NCBI GenBank assembly: GCA_945868575.1
Contig: CAMBMH010000025.1
Coordinates: 1 to 33,359, forward strand
Length of the DNA: 33,359 nucleotides
DNA from: Singulisphaera sp. GP187
GTDB taxonomy: Bacteria; Planctomycetota; Planctomycetia; Gemmatales; Gemmataceae
Direction: 5' to 3'
Each line of letters starts with the position of its first letter. Position 1 is the first letter of the stretch. Positions 1 to 7,380 of the stretch are shown here, in pieces. The notes below the pieces were generated by a model. The model saw only the letters and a program-made list of their open reading frames with translations, was not told where the DNA came from and searched no databases. The translations under genes were made by a program, and so were the position numbers.

Positions 1-621
1 ATCAGCCAACCCAAGGAAATCAAAGGTGTAATGATCCTTCACCGCCAGCACGGCCTGCGCCTTGATTTCCGGCGGCAAGGTTCGATCGAAGTTGGTTTGA
101 TTGAGCAGGTATTTTGCGTAACTCTGGTTGTCGATCTGGTGCTGAAGAACGGCCTTGGTCCAGCCAAAGCGAGCGGTGGCGCGGAGGTAGAACTCTTTTT
201 CCAGCAAGTCTTTACAGCGAGCCATGATGACGAGATTCTTGGCCCAACTAATTTCTCCAACCAATGGTTGGAGTTTTGGTTGGCCGTGATACTCGGAGTA
301 GAACTGGCGCATGTACCAGAGGTTCTGCGCTGAGAAGCCATTGCGACCAGGGAACTCCGCCTGAAGGTCGCGCGCCAGCGTTTCCACCACGGATTTCCCC
401 CACCCGAGCGATTGCTGCTTGCGGTGGATGGTTTCGCCAATGTCCCAGTAGAGCCGGGTCAACTCAGAATTGACCGCTCGCAGCGCCTGATACTGCGCCT
501 GCCGGATGCGTGTCTTGATTTCGACAAGAAACCCCAGATAGTCGTTGGCGGACAGTTCACTCATGCCAATCCTCTGATGTTGCCCGGCACTTCCGCGCTC
601 TCGGTTTTCCATAGCTTTCAT
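1..621 (-). CDS. DUF1016 / PDDEXK nuclease-family protein (YhcG-like), 3' end outside window
   Basis: The reading frame is open from the ATG at 621 to the left window edge (207 codons, no stop), so the C-terminus is missing. The visible part matches the DUF1016 N-terminal domain: it contains the stretches RQAQYQALRAVNSELTRLYW, DIGETIH, GWGKSVVETLARDL and FSAQNLWYMRQFY, then ISWAKNLVIM. In this family a PDDEXK nuclease-fold domain follows; that part would lie beyond position 1. I chose 621 because its ATG overlaps the stop of the upstream small gene as ATGA, with a purine-rich GAAGGGGAA just before it. A second in-frame ATG at 564 (MSELSANDY) could be the start by homology. Proteins of this family often sit in type I restriction-modification loci, which fits the neighbours. 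Their exact role in restriction is not established by this sequence. Confidence 0.85.
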   Translation of the reverse strand, partial: MKAMENRERGSAGQHQRIGMSELSANDYLGFLVEIKTRIRQAQYQALRAVNSELTRLYWDIGETIHRKQQSLGWGKSVVETLARDLQAEFPGRNGFSAQNLWYMRQFYSEYHGQPKLQPLVGEISWAKNLVIMARCKDLLEKEFYLRATARFGWTKAVLQHQIDNQSYAKYLLNQTNFDRTLPPEIKAQAVLAVKDHYTFDFLGLAD

Positions 622-824
622 TTCCCCTTCTTCCCTTCCGGCAACTGGGGAGTGCGCTCATCGGCAGTGAGCAGTTTCATCTGCTGGATGTCGATCAAGT
701 TAGGGACGGTGAGAGTGAAATGGTTGAGACCGGCCTGTACTCTAACCCCGACGAATTCGACGGGGTTAACACCGGGGTGGTAGATCTGTTCCCAAAGGCC
801 GAGAACTTCGATTTTTTTAGTCAT
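618..824 (-). CDS. short KilA-N-like fragment protein (68 aa) between hsdM-like gene and DUF1016 gene
   Basis: This 68-residue frame overlaps the methyltransferase gene by eight bases (ATGACTAA) and the DUF1016 gene by four (ATGA), which argues that it is translated as part of one operon. The segment IEVLGLWEQIYHPGVNPVEF followed by AGLNHFTLT resembles, from memory, the middle of KilA-N domain proteins found in restriction loci (a pattern like FLGLWEQ...NPVEF...AGLNxFxLTPKQWIE). The usual N-terminal part of that domain and everything after the LT are absent. The tail (residues about 42-68) is unrelated and charged, ending PEGKKGK. It is therefore either a degraded KilA-N gene or a minimal protein kept for coupling or regulation. 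Function unknown. Confidence 0.6.
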   Translation of the reverse strand: MTKKIEVLGLWEQIYHPGVNPVEFVGVRVQAGLNHFTLTVPNLIDIQQMKLLTADERTPQLPEGKKGK

Positions 825-1941
825 TGGGTTTCTCGGTGTTCAGGAGTTGCCTGATATTGGCCAACACTTCCGCGCTCTCGGCGTCCAGCGCGGCGATTTC
901 GTCCATGATCTCCTGCGGGCTGCGGTGCGCGATTTCCTCGCCGCCGTTAGGATTCTTGACTGAGAGGTCATAGGTGCTCGTGTCAATCGCCGAAACATCA
1001 ACGCTCCAGCTTTTGGGGGAATCGGCTCGGGTCTTTTGCAGTTCGATAAACTCGGCGAGGTCGGCATCGTTGAGCGGATTCGTCTTCCCCATGTTGCGGC
1101 CGGGGTCGAGCTGGTAATACCAGACCTTTTGCGTCCGGCTTCCCTTCTCAAAGAAAAGCACCACGGTCTTCACACCTGCGCCAATGAAGGTCCCGCCCGG
1201 GCAATCCAGAACCGTATGCAGGTAGCACTCTTCGAGAAGTTTCTTGCGCAGAAGAACGGAGGCGTTGTCGGTGTTGGAAAGGAAGGTGTTTTTGATGACG
1301 ATTCCCGCCCGTCCCCCCGCTTTGAGAATCTTGATGAAATGCTGGAGAAAGAGAAACGCGGTTTCGCCGGTTCGGATGGGGAAGTTCTGTTGAACCTCCT
1401 TGCGCTCTTTGCCTCCGAAGGGGGGATTGGCGACGATGATGTCGAAACGGTCCCTTTCCTGAACATCGGCCAGGTTTTCGGCGAGCGTATTGGTGTGGAT
1501 GATGTTGGGCGCTTCAATCCCATGCAAAATCATGTTCATGATCGCGATGACATACGCGAGGGACTTCTTTTCCTTCCCGTAGAAAGTCCGCTCTTGCAGG
1601 GTCTGGTCCTGGGCGGTGGTGCGCTGGGCATTTTGGGCCCTCAGGTAATCAAACGATTCGCACAGAAACCCGGCGGACCCGACCGCCGGATCGCAAATGG
1701 TTTCGCCAATTTGGGGGGCGGTGACGGCGACAATGGCACGAATGAGCGGACGCGGGGTGTAATATTCTCCGCCGTTTCGTCCGGCGTTCCCCATGTTTTT
1801 GATTTTGGCTTCGTATAGGTGCGAAAGCTCGTGTTTTTCCGACTGGGAACCAAAGCGGAGTTCATCGATATGGTCTATGATCTCGCGCAGGTTATAACCG
1901 CTCTGGATCCGGTTTTTGATCTCGCCAAAGATTTCCCGATC
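817..1941 (-). CDS. type I restriction-modification methyltransferase HsdM-like, C-terminal part (after frameshift)
   Basis: This frame carries the catalytic domain of an N6-adenine methyltransferase of the HsdM type. It begins, after the frameshift, with residues reading EIFGEIKNRIQSGYNLREII, continues through GGEYYTPRPLIRAIV, and has the SAM-binding motif ICDPAVGSAGFL (motif I) and the catalytic NPPF (motif IV, in DIIVANPPFGGKER). The likely role is to methylate adenine in the recognition site set by a specificity subunit. No hsdS or hsdR is visible; they may lie to the left of the window. The first in-frame ATG is at 1794, but homology clearly extends above it, so that is not a natural start. 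Its stop overlaps the next gene by eight bases. Confidence 0.85.
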   Translation of the reverse strand, partial: DREIFGEIKNRIQSGYNLREIIDHIDELRFGSQSEKHELSHLYEAKIKNMGNAGRNGGEYYTPRPLIRAIVAVTAPQIGETICDPAVGSAGFLCESFDYLRAQNAQRTTAQDQTLQERTFYGKEKKSLAYVIAIMNMILHGIEAPNIIHTNTLAENLADVQERDRFDIIVANPPFGGKERKEVQQNFPIRTGETAFLFLQHFIKILKAGGRAGIVIKNTFLSNTDNASVLLRKKLLEECYLHTVLDCPGGTFIGAGVKTVVLFFEKGSRTQKVWYYQLDPGRNMGKTNPLNDADLAEFIELQKTRADSPKSWSVDVSAIDTSTYDLSVKNPNGGEEIAHRSPQEIMDEIAALDAESAEVLANIRQLLNTEKPND

Positions 1942-2912
1942 TTGTATTCGATCGTGTTGGGGCCGGTCGCCTTTTGTTTGAACCCATGCAAATAGGGAAA
2001 GAGCTTTTGGTTGACAAAAACAATGAGATCATCACCCGTCAGCGCGGTGTTGTGATCGATCTCTCCACTGGGCCCTTTGGGAGCGGCCCATTTTTCCCAG
2101 CGGTAGGGTGCATCAAGGATATGGCTGTATTCTTTCCCCTCGAAAGCCGCTTCGGTGGCTTTGTCGTGTTCCAGGGCATCGAGATATTTGAGAAACAATA
2201 ACCACGAGGTCTGCTCGGTGTAATCCAGCTCGCTAGTGTACCCGGCATCCTTCCAGAGGATATCATCGATATTTTTAAACGCCAATTCGAAGCGCTGGCC
2301 CGAGGAGGTTGGCTTGGTTGAAGCGGAAACGCGCTCGGAAGCCACTGGGGATCGATTTTGGGAAGGTCGGCTCACGACAGCTTGGCTTTTGGGTGTTTCA
2401 GGGAAAGGATTGTCGCGAACGGTTTGGGCCCGGGGATTTTCTTCCCCTTGGGACTCTTCGGAAACCTCATCAAACAGGCTTGGTGCAGTCGCTTTTCCGG
2501 TAAGGGTAACCGATCCACCTCGGCCTTTGCCGGTTTGGATCTTGCCTAAGCCGATCAGGGATTTTTGAATCCGGAAATAGTCCTCCTCTTCGAAACGAAG
2601 AGCCTCGCGAAGGGTGACATTGCCTGAGGTGCCACCCAGGCGATGAAGGGTGGAAAGAAACCGTTCCATCTCTTCCGCAGTAGCTGTGGGAGCCGGTTCG
2701 GGGGGCGCTCCGTTGTGTCCAGCCAGGGAAACGGACCCGCCCCGCCCGCGTCCGGGGACGATTTTTCCTTCGAATTTGAGGTTGGACTGGATCTGGTTGT
2801 AAGTCGTCTCATCCCAGCGGAGGGTCTCGCGAAGGGTCACATTTCCGGCGGAGCCGCCCAACTGGGCGAGAGCGTCAAGGAACTGTTGGGCAGGATCGGG
2901 AAGGTTGGTCAT
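1875..2912 (-). CDS. HsdM-like methyltransferase, N-terminal part with two repeated modules (frameshifted gene)
   Basis: This is the 5' half of the same methyltransferase gene. Residues 11-64 and 85-139 are two copies of one module (pattern LGG-SGNVTLRE-LR, then GKGRGGSV or GRGRGGSV), probably small winged-helix-like DNA-binding units by inference. A Pro/Ser/Thr-rich linker follows (about 140-205). From residue 207 (RFELAFKNIDDILWKDAGYT) the sequence is the helical HsdM N-terminal domain. The frame runs off at IEYKIG and ends after a short nonsense tail at 1875. Adding one base near 1935-1937 joins it to the catalytic part, giving about 699 codons. As it stands the gene would not give an intact enzyme unless the missing base is a sequencing error. 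No clear Shine-Dalgarno precedes the ATG at 2912. Confidence 0.8.
   Translation of the reverse strand: MTNLPDPAQQFLDALAQLGGSAGNVTLRETLRWDETTYNQIQSNLKFEGKIVPGRGRGGSVSLAGHNGAPPEPAPTATAEEMERFLSTLHRLGGTSGNVTLREALRFEEEDYFRIQKSLIGLGKIQTGKGRGGSVTLTGKATAPSLFDEVSEESQGEENPRAQTVRDNPFPETPKSQAVVSRPSQNRSPVASERVSASTKPTSSGQRFELAFKNIDDILWKDAGYTSELDYTEQTSWLLFLKYLDALEHDKATEAAFEGKEYSHILDAPYRWEKWAAPKGPSGEIDHNTALTGDDLIVFVNQKLFPYLHGFKQKATGPNTIEYKIGKSLARSKTGSRAVITCARS
1934..1938 (-). other. one-base frameshift in the hsdM-like gene
   Basis: On the minus strand the reading is AAG ATC GGG AAA TCT TTG, giving KIGKSL and then an early stop. With one extra G in the GGG run it reads AAG ATC GGG GAA ATC TTT GGC GAG, giving KIGEIFGE, which continues without a stop into the catalytic half. 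The break is a missing base in a three-base run. That is too short for a typical phase-variable tract, so a recent mutation or an assembly error is likelier. Confidence 0.75.
2496..2882 (-). repeat. duplicated coding module (about 54 aa twice) at the N-terminus of HsdM-like protein
   Basis: Two in-frame copies encode residues 11-64 and 85-139. They share FL-L--LGG-SGNVTLRE-LR, then a helix, then GKI-GRGRGGSV-L or GKI-GKGRGGSV-L. The copies have diverged at the DNA level, so the duplication is old. The glycine/arginine loop before a beta-strand (RGGSV) fits the wing of a winged-helix fold; this is an inference from pattern only. Confidence 0.75.
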
Positions 2913-2971
2913 GAGGGGCAGCCAATGGCAATAGGAATCTGATGCTTGTTATAGGGGAGAAGCTATCCGGA

Positions 2972-2989
2972 CCTCATGAAAAAATGAGG
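2972..2989. promoter_or_regulatory. small inverted repeat upstream of the hsdM-like gene
   Basis: CCTCAT (2972-2977) and ATGAGG (2984-2989) form a perfect six-base inverted repeat around GAAAAA, about 60 bases upstream of the hsdM-like start at 2912. It could be an operator for the restriction locus. The rest of the 2913-3211 gap shows no gene. Confidence 0.3.
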
Positions 2990-3178
2990 CTATTATAACC
3001 ATTACCAGCAAAGGGATTGGAAATTTCAGGATGTGCGGGGAAAAGGGCCAAATCTTAGGGCTGAAGGGGCGACTCTCCGCTTGATTCCCATCATTAAAGC
3101 GGTGTCAACTTTGTTGGATCCTTGTGGCTTGGGCCCGAGGTGGGTTTTCAAATCGTGCCGAGCGCGGACCGGAATTGC

Positions 3179-3205
3179 AAAAAAACATTCTTTGAAGAAT
3201 TCAAA
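3179..3205 (-). terminator. possible weak terminator after alpha/beta hydrolase gene
   Basis: Just past the stop of the hydrolase gene, the minus strand has TTTGAA-TTC-TTCAAA followed after five bases by a run of T. The stem is only six A/T-rich pairs, so efficiency is doubtful. Confidence 0.3.
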
Positions 3206-3211
3206 TATCGT

Positions 3212-4081
3212 TTAGTCCAATGACTCAAGGAACGCGTGGACAGCGGACAAGCAAGCCTCGGTGGCGGTCCAGTGGATCAGGTGCCCGGTTTGGGGAAATC
3301 TTACCAGCAGGCAATCGGTCACAAGCGAGGCGATATGTTCCGCTTCCGTTTTGGGGAGCATGCCGCCTTTAGACTCTTCCCCGGCAAGAAGGAGAACCGG
3401 GCAGCGGATATTTTTGAGCATCGAATCAAAATCGATCCCGGAGAGCCAATTTTTGGCCAGCAAGGGATCGTAAACCGCAGGATCAACATAAGCTAGGCAA
3501 CTGGCACTCAGTCGCAAAGAGGCCATATCGCGCACATCGCCCAGGCGAACCATTCCTCCGTTTGCCGTTTGCAGGTTTACCTCGGCAAGTTCCGCGGCAA
3601 GTCGTGCAGTGGGGTGTGGGCTACCAGCAAAGCCACGCATGGCCTCGAACATCCCCTTGTAAGGGTTGGAGTCAAGATTCGCCAGGAATCCTGGCCCTGG
3701 AGGATCCTCAAGAACGACCGCACGAACCAGGTCGGGGCGTTGCGATGCGGCGGTCATTGCCTCGAGGGCGCCCATGGAGTGGCCAAAGATTACGGCTGGG
3801 GTTTTTCCCGATTGGGTGATTGACTCCAAAACAGCGATCGCATCGCGTGCGTGGTCGCGAATTTGATAATGGCCAGGGGCCCGGTCCGAGAGGCCATGTC
3901 CCCTTGCGTCGATGGCAAAAAGGGACCTGTCAAATCCCAACGGGCCAAAGAGCGGGGCAAAATCGCGCCCTTGGCGACCAATACCATGAAAAAACAAAAT
4001 AGGAAACCCACCCGATTCGGACCGGGTGGTTTCGTGAAGGCCGAGGTGAATTTCGCCAAAAAGGCGCTTGCTGGATTGCAT
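3212..4081 (-). CDS. alpha/beta hydrolase-fold protein
   Basis: The 289-residue protein has the expected alpha/beta hydrolase order. An oxyanion-hole motif FFHGIG (residues 31-35 region) comes first, then DARGHGLS (58-65). The nucleophile elbow GHSMG is at 100-104 with Ser102. The late histidine is His267 in QTGHLIHW. At the usual acid position (LLLAGEES, Glu235/Glu236) there is glutamate rather than the more common aspartate. No signal peptide is seen, so it is probably cytoplasmic. The substrate cannot be read from sequence; esterase, lactonase or C-C hydrolase are all possible. No good Shine-Dalgarno lies before the ATG, but no better internal start exists and homology begins near the N-terminus. 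It stands alone, with about 140 bases separating it from the VWA gene upstream. Confidence 0.88.
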   Translation of the reverse strand: MQSSKRLFGEIHLGLHETTRSESGGFPILFFHGIGRQGRDFAPLFGPLGFDRSLFAIDARGHGLSDRAPGHYQIRDHARDAIAVLESITQSGKTPAVIFGHSMGALEAMTAASQRPDLVRAVVLEDPPGPGFLANLDSNPYKGMFEAMRGFAGSPHPTARLAAELAEVNLQTANGGMVRLGDVRDMASLRLSASCLAYVDPAVYDPLLAKNWLSGIDFDSMLKNIRCPVLLLAGEESKGGMLPKTEAEHIASLVTDCLLVRFPQTGHLIHWTATEACLSAVHAFLESLD

Positions 4082-4218
4082 GGAAGATGGTCCGTTGGTT
4101 AGCGCGTAGTTTAGGAGATCGTTACACCCTCCGCCACCGTGGACCCGACAGTTGCTAACCCCGACCTGTGCATAAGGGGGTCGGAGTTTGCCGCGAAAAT
4201 GAACAGACCTTGAGGGCT

Positions 4219-4854
4219 CTATCTCATGGCCTCGGTTTCCTCGTCAACAAAGGCATTGGAAACCGTTTCCCCCTGGCGCCTTTGATTGCGCATCCTTTTG
4301 ACTTTGCTGCTGGTGGAGTCATAGGCGAAATCCACTTTGTCCGCGCTGAAATTGGCAGTCCCCTGGTCATCCCGGATGCCGAGTTTGGCCGCTTCCCCAA
4401 AAGCATCCTGGTTGGCGCCCAAATAGGTGAATTGCCAGTTGTAGACGGTTTGTTGGTGTTCCACCATTTGCCGGATTTGCTCCCGGGAAAATTGGGTGCT
4501 GGAATTCTCCTCGCCATCGGTCATGATCACAAAAATGACAAGGCCAGGACGATTGGCTTCGGGGATGGAGGATAGCCTTTCCCCTGTGTTGAGAATGGAT
4601 TGGCCGACTGCGTCCAAAAGGGCGGTTCCACCACGCGGTTCAAGCTGATAGTTCCCCACCTGATTGATCGGCGTACCTTTGTGGAGGAAATCGAATTCGG
4701 TGTCGAATTGGATGAGCGAAAGGTTTGCTTCTCCGGGTTGTTTTTTCTGATCGTCGATGAAGCCGTTGATCCCTTTTTCGGCCTTCCTTTTGATGGATTG
4801 CATGGAACCGCTGCGATCGATGACAAGGGTGATATCGGTCAGTTGATCGTTCAT
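4219..4854 (-). CDS. VWA-domain protein with intact MIDAS motif
   Basis: From the chosen start (MNDQLTDITLVIDRSGSM) the protein is 211 residues and is almost entirely one von Willebrand factor A domain. The metal-ion-dependent adhesion site is complete: DRSGS (Asp13, Ser15, Ser17), Thr77 in GGTALLDA and Asp113 in IMTDGEEN. Such stand-alone domains bind a partner through a bridging divalent cation. There is no signal peptide or membrane segment, so it is probably cytoplasmic. A longer frame begins at 4887, but the ATG at 4854 has GAAAGG about ten bases upstream and starts exactly at the domain, so it is preferred. Similar VWA proteins occur in tellurite-resistance-like (TerY) and phage contexts, but no such neighbours are present here. 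Partner unknown. Confidence 0.85.
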   Translation of the reverse strand: MNDQLTDITLVIDRSGSMQSIKRKAEKGINGFIDDQKKQPGEANLSLIQFDTEFDFLHKGTPINQVGNYQLEPRGGTALLDAVGQSILNTGERLSSIPEANRPGLVIFVIMTDGEENSSTQFSREQIRQMVEHQQTVYNWQFTYLGANQDAFGEAAKLGIRDDQGTANFSADKVDFAYDSTSSKVKRMRNQRRQGETVSNAFVDEETEAMR

Positions 4855-4936
4855 GACTGGGCCTTTCGCGGGTAAGTGTTGGAACACTACTTATTCCCGC
4901 CACAAAGCCGTTTATTTCCAAATCGTCGAATCTTTC

Positions 4937-4976
4937 AAAAAAAGAAACCCCCGGCGAGCCCAATGGCCAACCGGGG
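4937..4976 (-). terminator. rho-independent terminator after the DUF1559 gene
   Basis: Read on the minus strand, CCCCGG (4971-4976) pairs with CCGGGG (4949-4954) and is followed by a T-rich stretch (GTTTCTTTTTTT). It lies about 55 bases past the stop of the DUF1559 gene and separates it from the VWA gene. Confidence 0.7.
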
Positions 4977-5031
4977 ATTCAGATATTCGACAGGAAAGAT
5001 TCGCCCGATAGTTTCCATCCACAGCCGCGTA

Positions 5032-6009
5032 CTATTCCTGGCTGACTTCGCCACCATTTCGGCTTACCAGACGGGCAAGAGCCCGGATGTCGGTGGTGGC
5101 GGGGAGGAACCGAACGGAACCATCGGCCATTAGGGTATTGGTTCCACCGGTGTGGAACGAATAAACCTGGCTAGTGCCATCGGTTCCAAAGGGAGTGGAG
5201 GAAGGACCACCCGCGGCGATGTAATCCAGGCCGTTGGTGACATTGATCGCGGATGCTCCGGGACCGGTGGCTCCGTTGGCGTCAGAGCCATAGAGGTAGG
5301 GGATTTCGCTGGCTGGGCGGCACCAGCCACCACCATTTACGCGGCTTGTGGCGGAAGCAGTCGCGAATACCTTGCCTTTGCGGTAGATGTTGGGCCGACC
5401 TGCGGACTCGGTAGCCTGGATGGTGTTGGACAACCCATCGAGGAAGTCGGCAAAGCGGAGCTTTTGGGTTTTGGAGATTGCGCCATTGGAAGCGTTCGCG
5501 GATTGGGTATCGACCAGGCCCAGGCCCGGGGTTCCCAAAGAAGGATGGACCCCATAGAAGCCGGCGTAGTCGCTGTTGGCGACGATCTGGGTCCATGCGG
5601 GTGAGGTATCCGGGGCGCCATCAAGGCCCGCCTCGGGTGTAGATGGGCAGAGGAAGGTTTTCACTTTTACACTGGTGTAAGGGATGTTGAGTGGGTCGGA
5701 CCAGTTCACGGTTTGGTTGTAGGCCTTGAAGATGTTGTCCTGCTCGACAAAGGGAAGAATGAAGGTCAGCCAGCGAACGCGAACGGTGCTGTTGAGGTTT
5801 GGGCGAATGTTTGCGGGGATTCCACCCGTGGCGTCGTGGATCGAATGGATGGCGAGCCCGATTTGCTTGAGGTTGTTTTGGCAGCTCATCCTGTTGGCGG
5901 CTTCACGAACTTTTTGGACTGCGGGGAGGAGAAGACCAATAAGGACTGCAATGATGGCGATGACGACCAAAAGCTCAATCAGGGTGAAGCCAGAACGACG
6001 ACGAATCAC
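5032..6009 (-). CDS. DUF1559 domain protein with type IV pilin-like N-terminus (copy 1)
   Basis: The protein (325 aa) starts with a prepilin-like leader and hydrophobic helix: [15 protein letters not shown], then [20 protein letters not shown]. The DUF1559 domain follows, with LKQIGLA, a conserved FLCPSTP, a DGLSNT segment and the C-terminal [18 protein letters not shown]. Such proteins are massively expanded in planctomycetes. The leader suggests processing by a prepilin peptidase and display at the cell surface or in a pseudopilus-like structure, but their exact role is not known. I use the GTG at 6009, because GGAGG lies five bases upstream and the more distal ATG at 6048 falls inside the predicted -10 box. 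No small lipoprotein gene follows, unlike copies 2, 4 and 5. Confidence 0.92.
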   Translation of the reverse strand: MIRRRSGFTLIELLVVIAIIAVLIGLLLPAVQKVREAANRMSCQNNLKQIGLAIHSIHDATGGIPANIRPNLNSTVRVRWLTFILPFVEQDNIFKAYNQTVNWSDPLNIPYTSVKVKTFLCPSTPEAGLDGAPDTSPAWTQIVANSDYAGFYGVHPSLGTPGLGLVDTQSANASNGAISKTQKLRFADFLDGLSNTIQATESAGRPNIYRKGKVFATASATSRVNGGGWCRPASEIPYLYGSDANGATGPGASAINVTNGLDYIAAGGPSSTPFGTDGTSQVYSFHTGGTNTLMADGSVRFLPATTDIRALARLVSRNGGEVSQE

Positions 6010-6033
6010 GGAAACCTCCGGGTAAGAGAATAT

Positions 6034-6087
6034 GATCAACAAAGTCATGATAATCTAGTTGATCGACTTTGTCAAGTAAAGTTGATC
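6034..6087. promoter_or_regulatory. three GATCAAC/GTTGATC half-sites around the promoter
   Basis: The heptamer GTTGATC occurs at 6058-6064 and 6081-6087, and its inverse GATCAAC at 6034-6040. They bracket the -35 and -10 boxes and the presumed start of transcription. The spacing of 23-24 bases, about two helical turns, suits a repressor that binds several half-sites. No regulator gene adjoins, so this is an inference. Confidence 0.4.
6047..6075 (-). promoter_or_regulatory. sigma-70-type promoter of DUF1559 copy 1
   Basis: On the minus strand a perfect TTGACA (6070-6075) is followed by a 17-base spacer and TATCAT (6047-6052). The start of transcription would be near 6040, about 30 bases before the GTG start codon. 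It is the clearest housekeeping-type promoter in the window. Confidence 0.7.
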
Positions 6088-6188
6088 CACTTGGGCTTTT
6101 CGCTGTTTTTTCGCTGGTGGACTGGTCCGGACCCCTCATAATGGCCCAATAGGCCCAAGGTGTTCGAGCTTTTGAATTCTTTGGGACA

Positions 6189-6213
6189 AATGCCTTGTCC
6201 ATATTTGGGCATT
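6189..6213. promoter_or_regulatory. inverted repeat upstream of the secreted protein gene
   Basis: AATGCC (6189-6194) and GGCATT (6208-6213) form a perfect inverted repeat 40-65 bases before the start at 6254. It could be an operator or part of the 5' leader. No convincing -35/-10 pair was found beside it. Confidence 0.3.
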
Positions 6214-6253
6214 AAGGGCTTTTTTGAATGATTTCCTTGCACCCGAGGTCACC

Positions 6254-7345
6254 ATGATTAGCTGGAATCCGCGTCGAGTCCTTCGTTCCTGGGTTTTGGG
6301 TTTAGCCCTTTTGTCCGCCTGGTCCATTGCCCCCGTGGGCGCGGAAGACCTCAAAACCGGCAAAGTGGAGCTTCAATCCGCTGGTCCGATCACTTTTGGT
6401 CCCAATGGCGTGCTGTTCCTTGGTGATCCAAAAGCGGCCAAAATTTATGCGATTGACACCGCCGATAAACAAAGCACTGCGGTAGCCCCTGTAACTGTGG
6501 GCGAATTGGATACCAAGTTGGCGGCTCTTCTTGGTGTCAAAACAACGGATCTCGTCATCAACGACCTTGCGGTGAACCCTGCTTCCAACCGGGTCTACCT
6601 GTCTGTTTCTCGTGGCAAGGGCCCTGCCGCGATTCCGGTGGTCTTTGTCCTGGATGGGAAAGAGGGTGGGTTGAAAGAGCTCGCTCTCGAAAGTGTTCCC
6701 TACGCCAGCATCGAACTCGGCAACCCGGTGGCTCCAGGGAACAAGCGCCAGGAAGCAATCACCGGCATCAAGTTTGTAAAAAACAAGATTTTTGTCGCCG
6801 GATTGTCCAACGAGGAATTTGCCTCGACCCTTAGGTCGATCCCTTACCCCTTCACGGGCAAAGTTGCATCTTCGGGGATCCAGATTTACCACGGAGCTCA
6901 CGGCAAATTTGAAACCGCCTCGCCTGTTCGCACCTTCACCCCGCTGGATGTTAATGGCAAAGAGGAAATTCTCGCCGCCTATACCTGCACCCCGCTTGTT
7001 CGCATCCCCGTTTCGGAGCTTCAGGATGGCGCCAAGGTCAAAGGAACGACTGTTGCCGAATTGGGCAACCGGAACCGTCCGCTGGACATTGTGACCTACA
7101 CCAAGGAAACCAAACCTTTCGCACTTATGGCCAATAGCGCCAGGGGCGTGATGAAGGTTTCCCTTGAGGACATCGAAAAGATCGATGCCATTGTCGAACG
7201 GATCCAGGATAAAGCGGGTCTGAAATATGACACACTGTCCGACCTCAAGGGCGTGGAACACCTCGACAAGCTTGGTGAAACCCATGCGGTCCTCCTGGTT
7301 CGCTCGCCCAAGGGCCTTGCCATCCAGACTATTCTCCTTCCCTGA
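6254..7345 (+). CDS. secreted protein of unknown function, probable beta-propeller
   Basis: The 363-residue protein begins with a signal peptide: MISWNPRRVLRSW, a hydrophobic stretch LGLALLSAW, and a likely cleavage after PVGA. The mature part has repeated short beta-type segments such as GPNGVLFLGDPKAAKIYAID, NPASNRVYLSVSRG and VKNKIFVAGLSNEEF, as seen in periplasmic beta-propeller proteins, although no catalytic motif is recognised. The start at 6254 has GAGG five to six bases upstream; the longer frame from 6224 lacks this. It is followed 35 bases later by an Ig-like lipoprotein gene on the same strand, so the two may be co-transcribed. No family can be named with confidence. Confidence 0.8.
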   Translation: MISWNPRRVLRSWVLGLALLSAWSIAPVGAEDLKTGKVELQSAGPITFGPNGVLFLGDPKAAKIYAIDTADKQSTAVAPVTVGELDTKLAALLGVKTTDLVINDLAVNPASNRVYLSVSRGKGPAAIPVVFVLDGKEGGLKELALESVPYASIELGNPVAPGNKRQEAITGIKFVKNKIFVAGLSNEEFASTLRSIPYPFTGKVASSGIQIYHGAHGKFETASPVRTFTPLDVNGKEEILAAYTCTPLVRIPVSELQDGAKVKGTTVAELGNRNRPLDIVTYTKETKPFALMANSARGVMKVSLEDIEKIDAIVERIQDKAGLKYDTLSDLKGVEHLDKLGETHAVLLVRSPKGLAIQTILLP

Positions 7346-7380
7346 TTGGGCATTTTTTTCTCCCCCGGGGAGTCTTTTTC

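Noticed and set aside
31-440. Open frames of about 100-130 codons on both strands over the DUF1016 gene
   Set aside because: They are shadows. The true minus frame is open to the window edge and matches DUF1016; the others show no family pattern and have basic or low-complexity composition.
4161-4184. CCGACC/GGTCGG inverted repeat after the VWA gene as terminator
   Set aside because: Only six base pairs with a 12-base loop and no T run on the minus strand.
4219-4854. VWA protein as part of a tellurite-resistance or phage-defence cluster
   Set aside because: None of the usual partners (TerD-like, PP2C, kinase, MoxR) is adjacent.
6302-7285. 327-codon minus-strand frame opposite the secreted beta-propeller-like gene
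   Set aside because: No signal peptide, no family pattern and no ribosome site. The plus frame has a good start, signal peptide and codon pattern.
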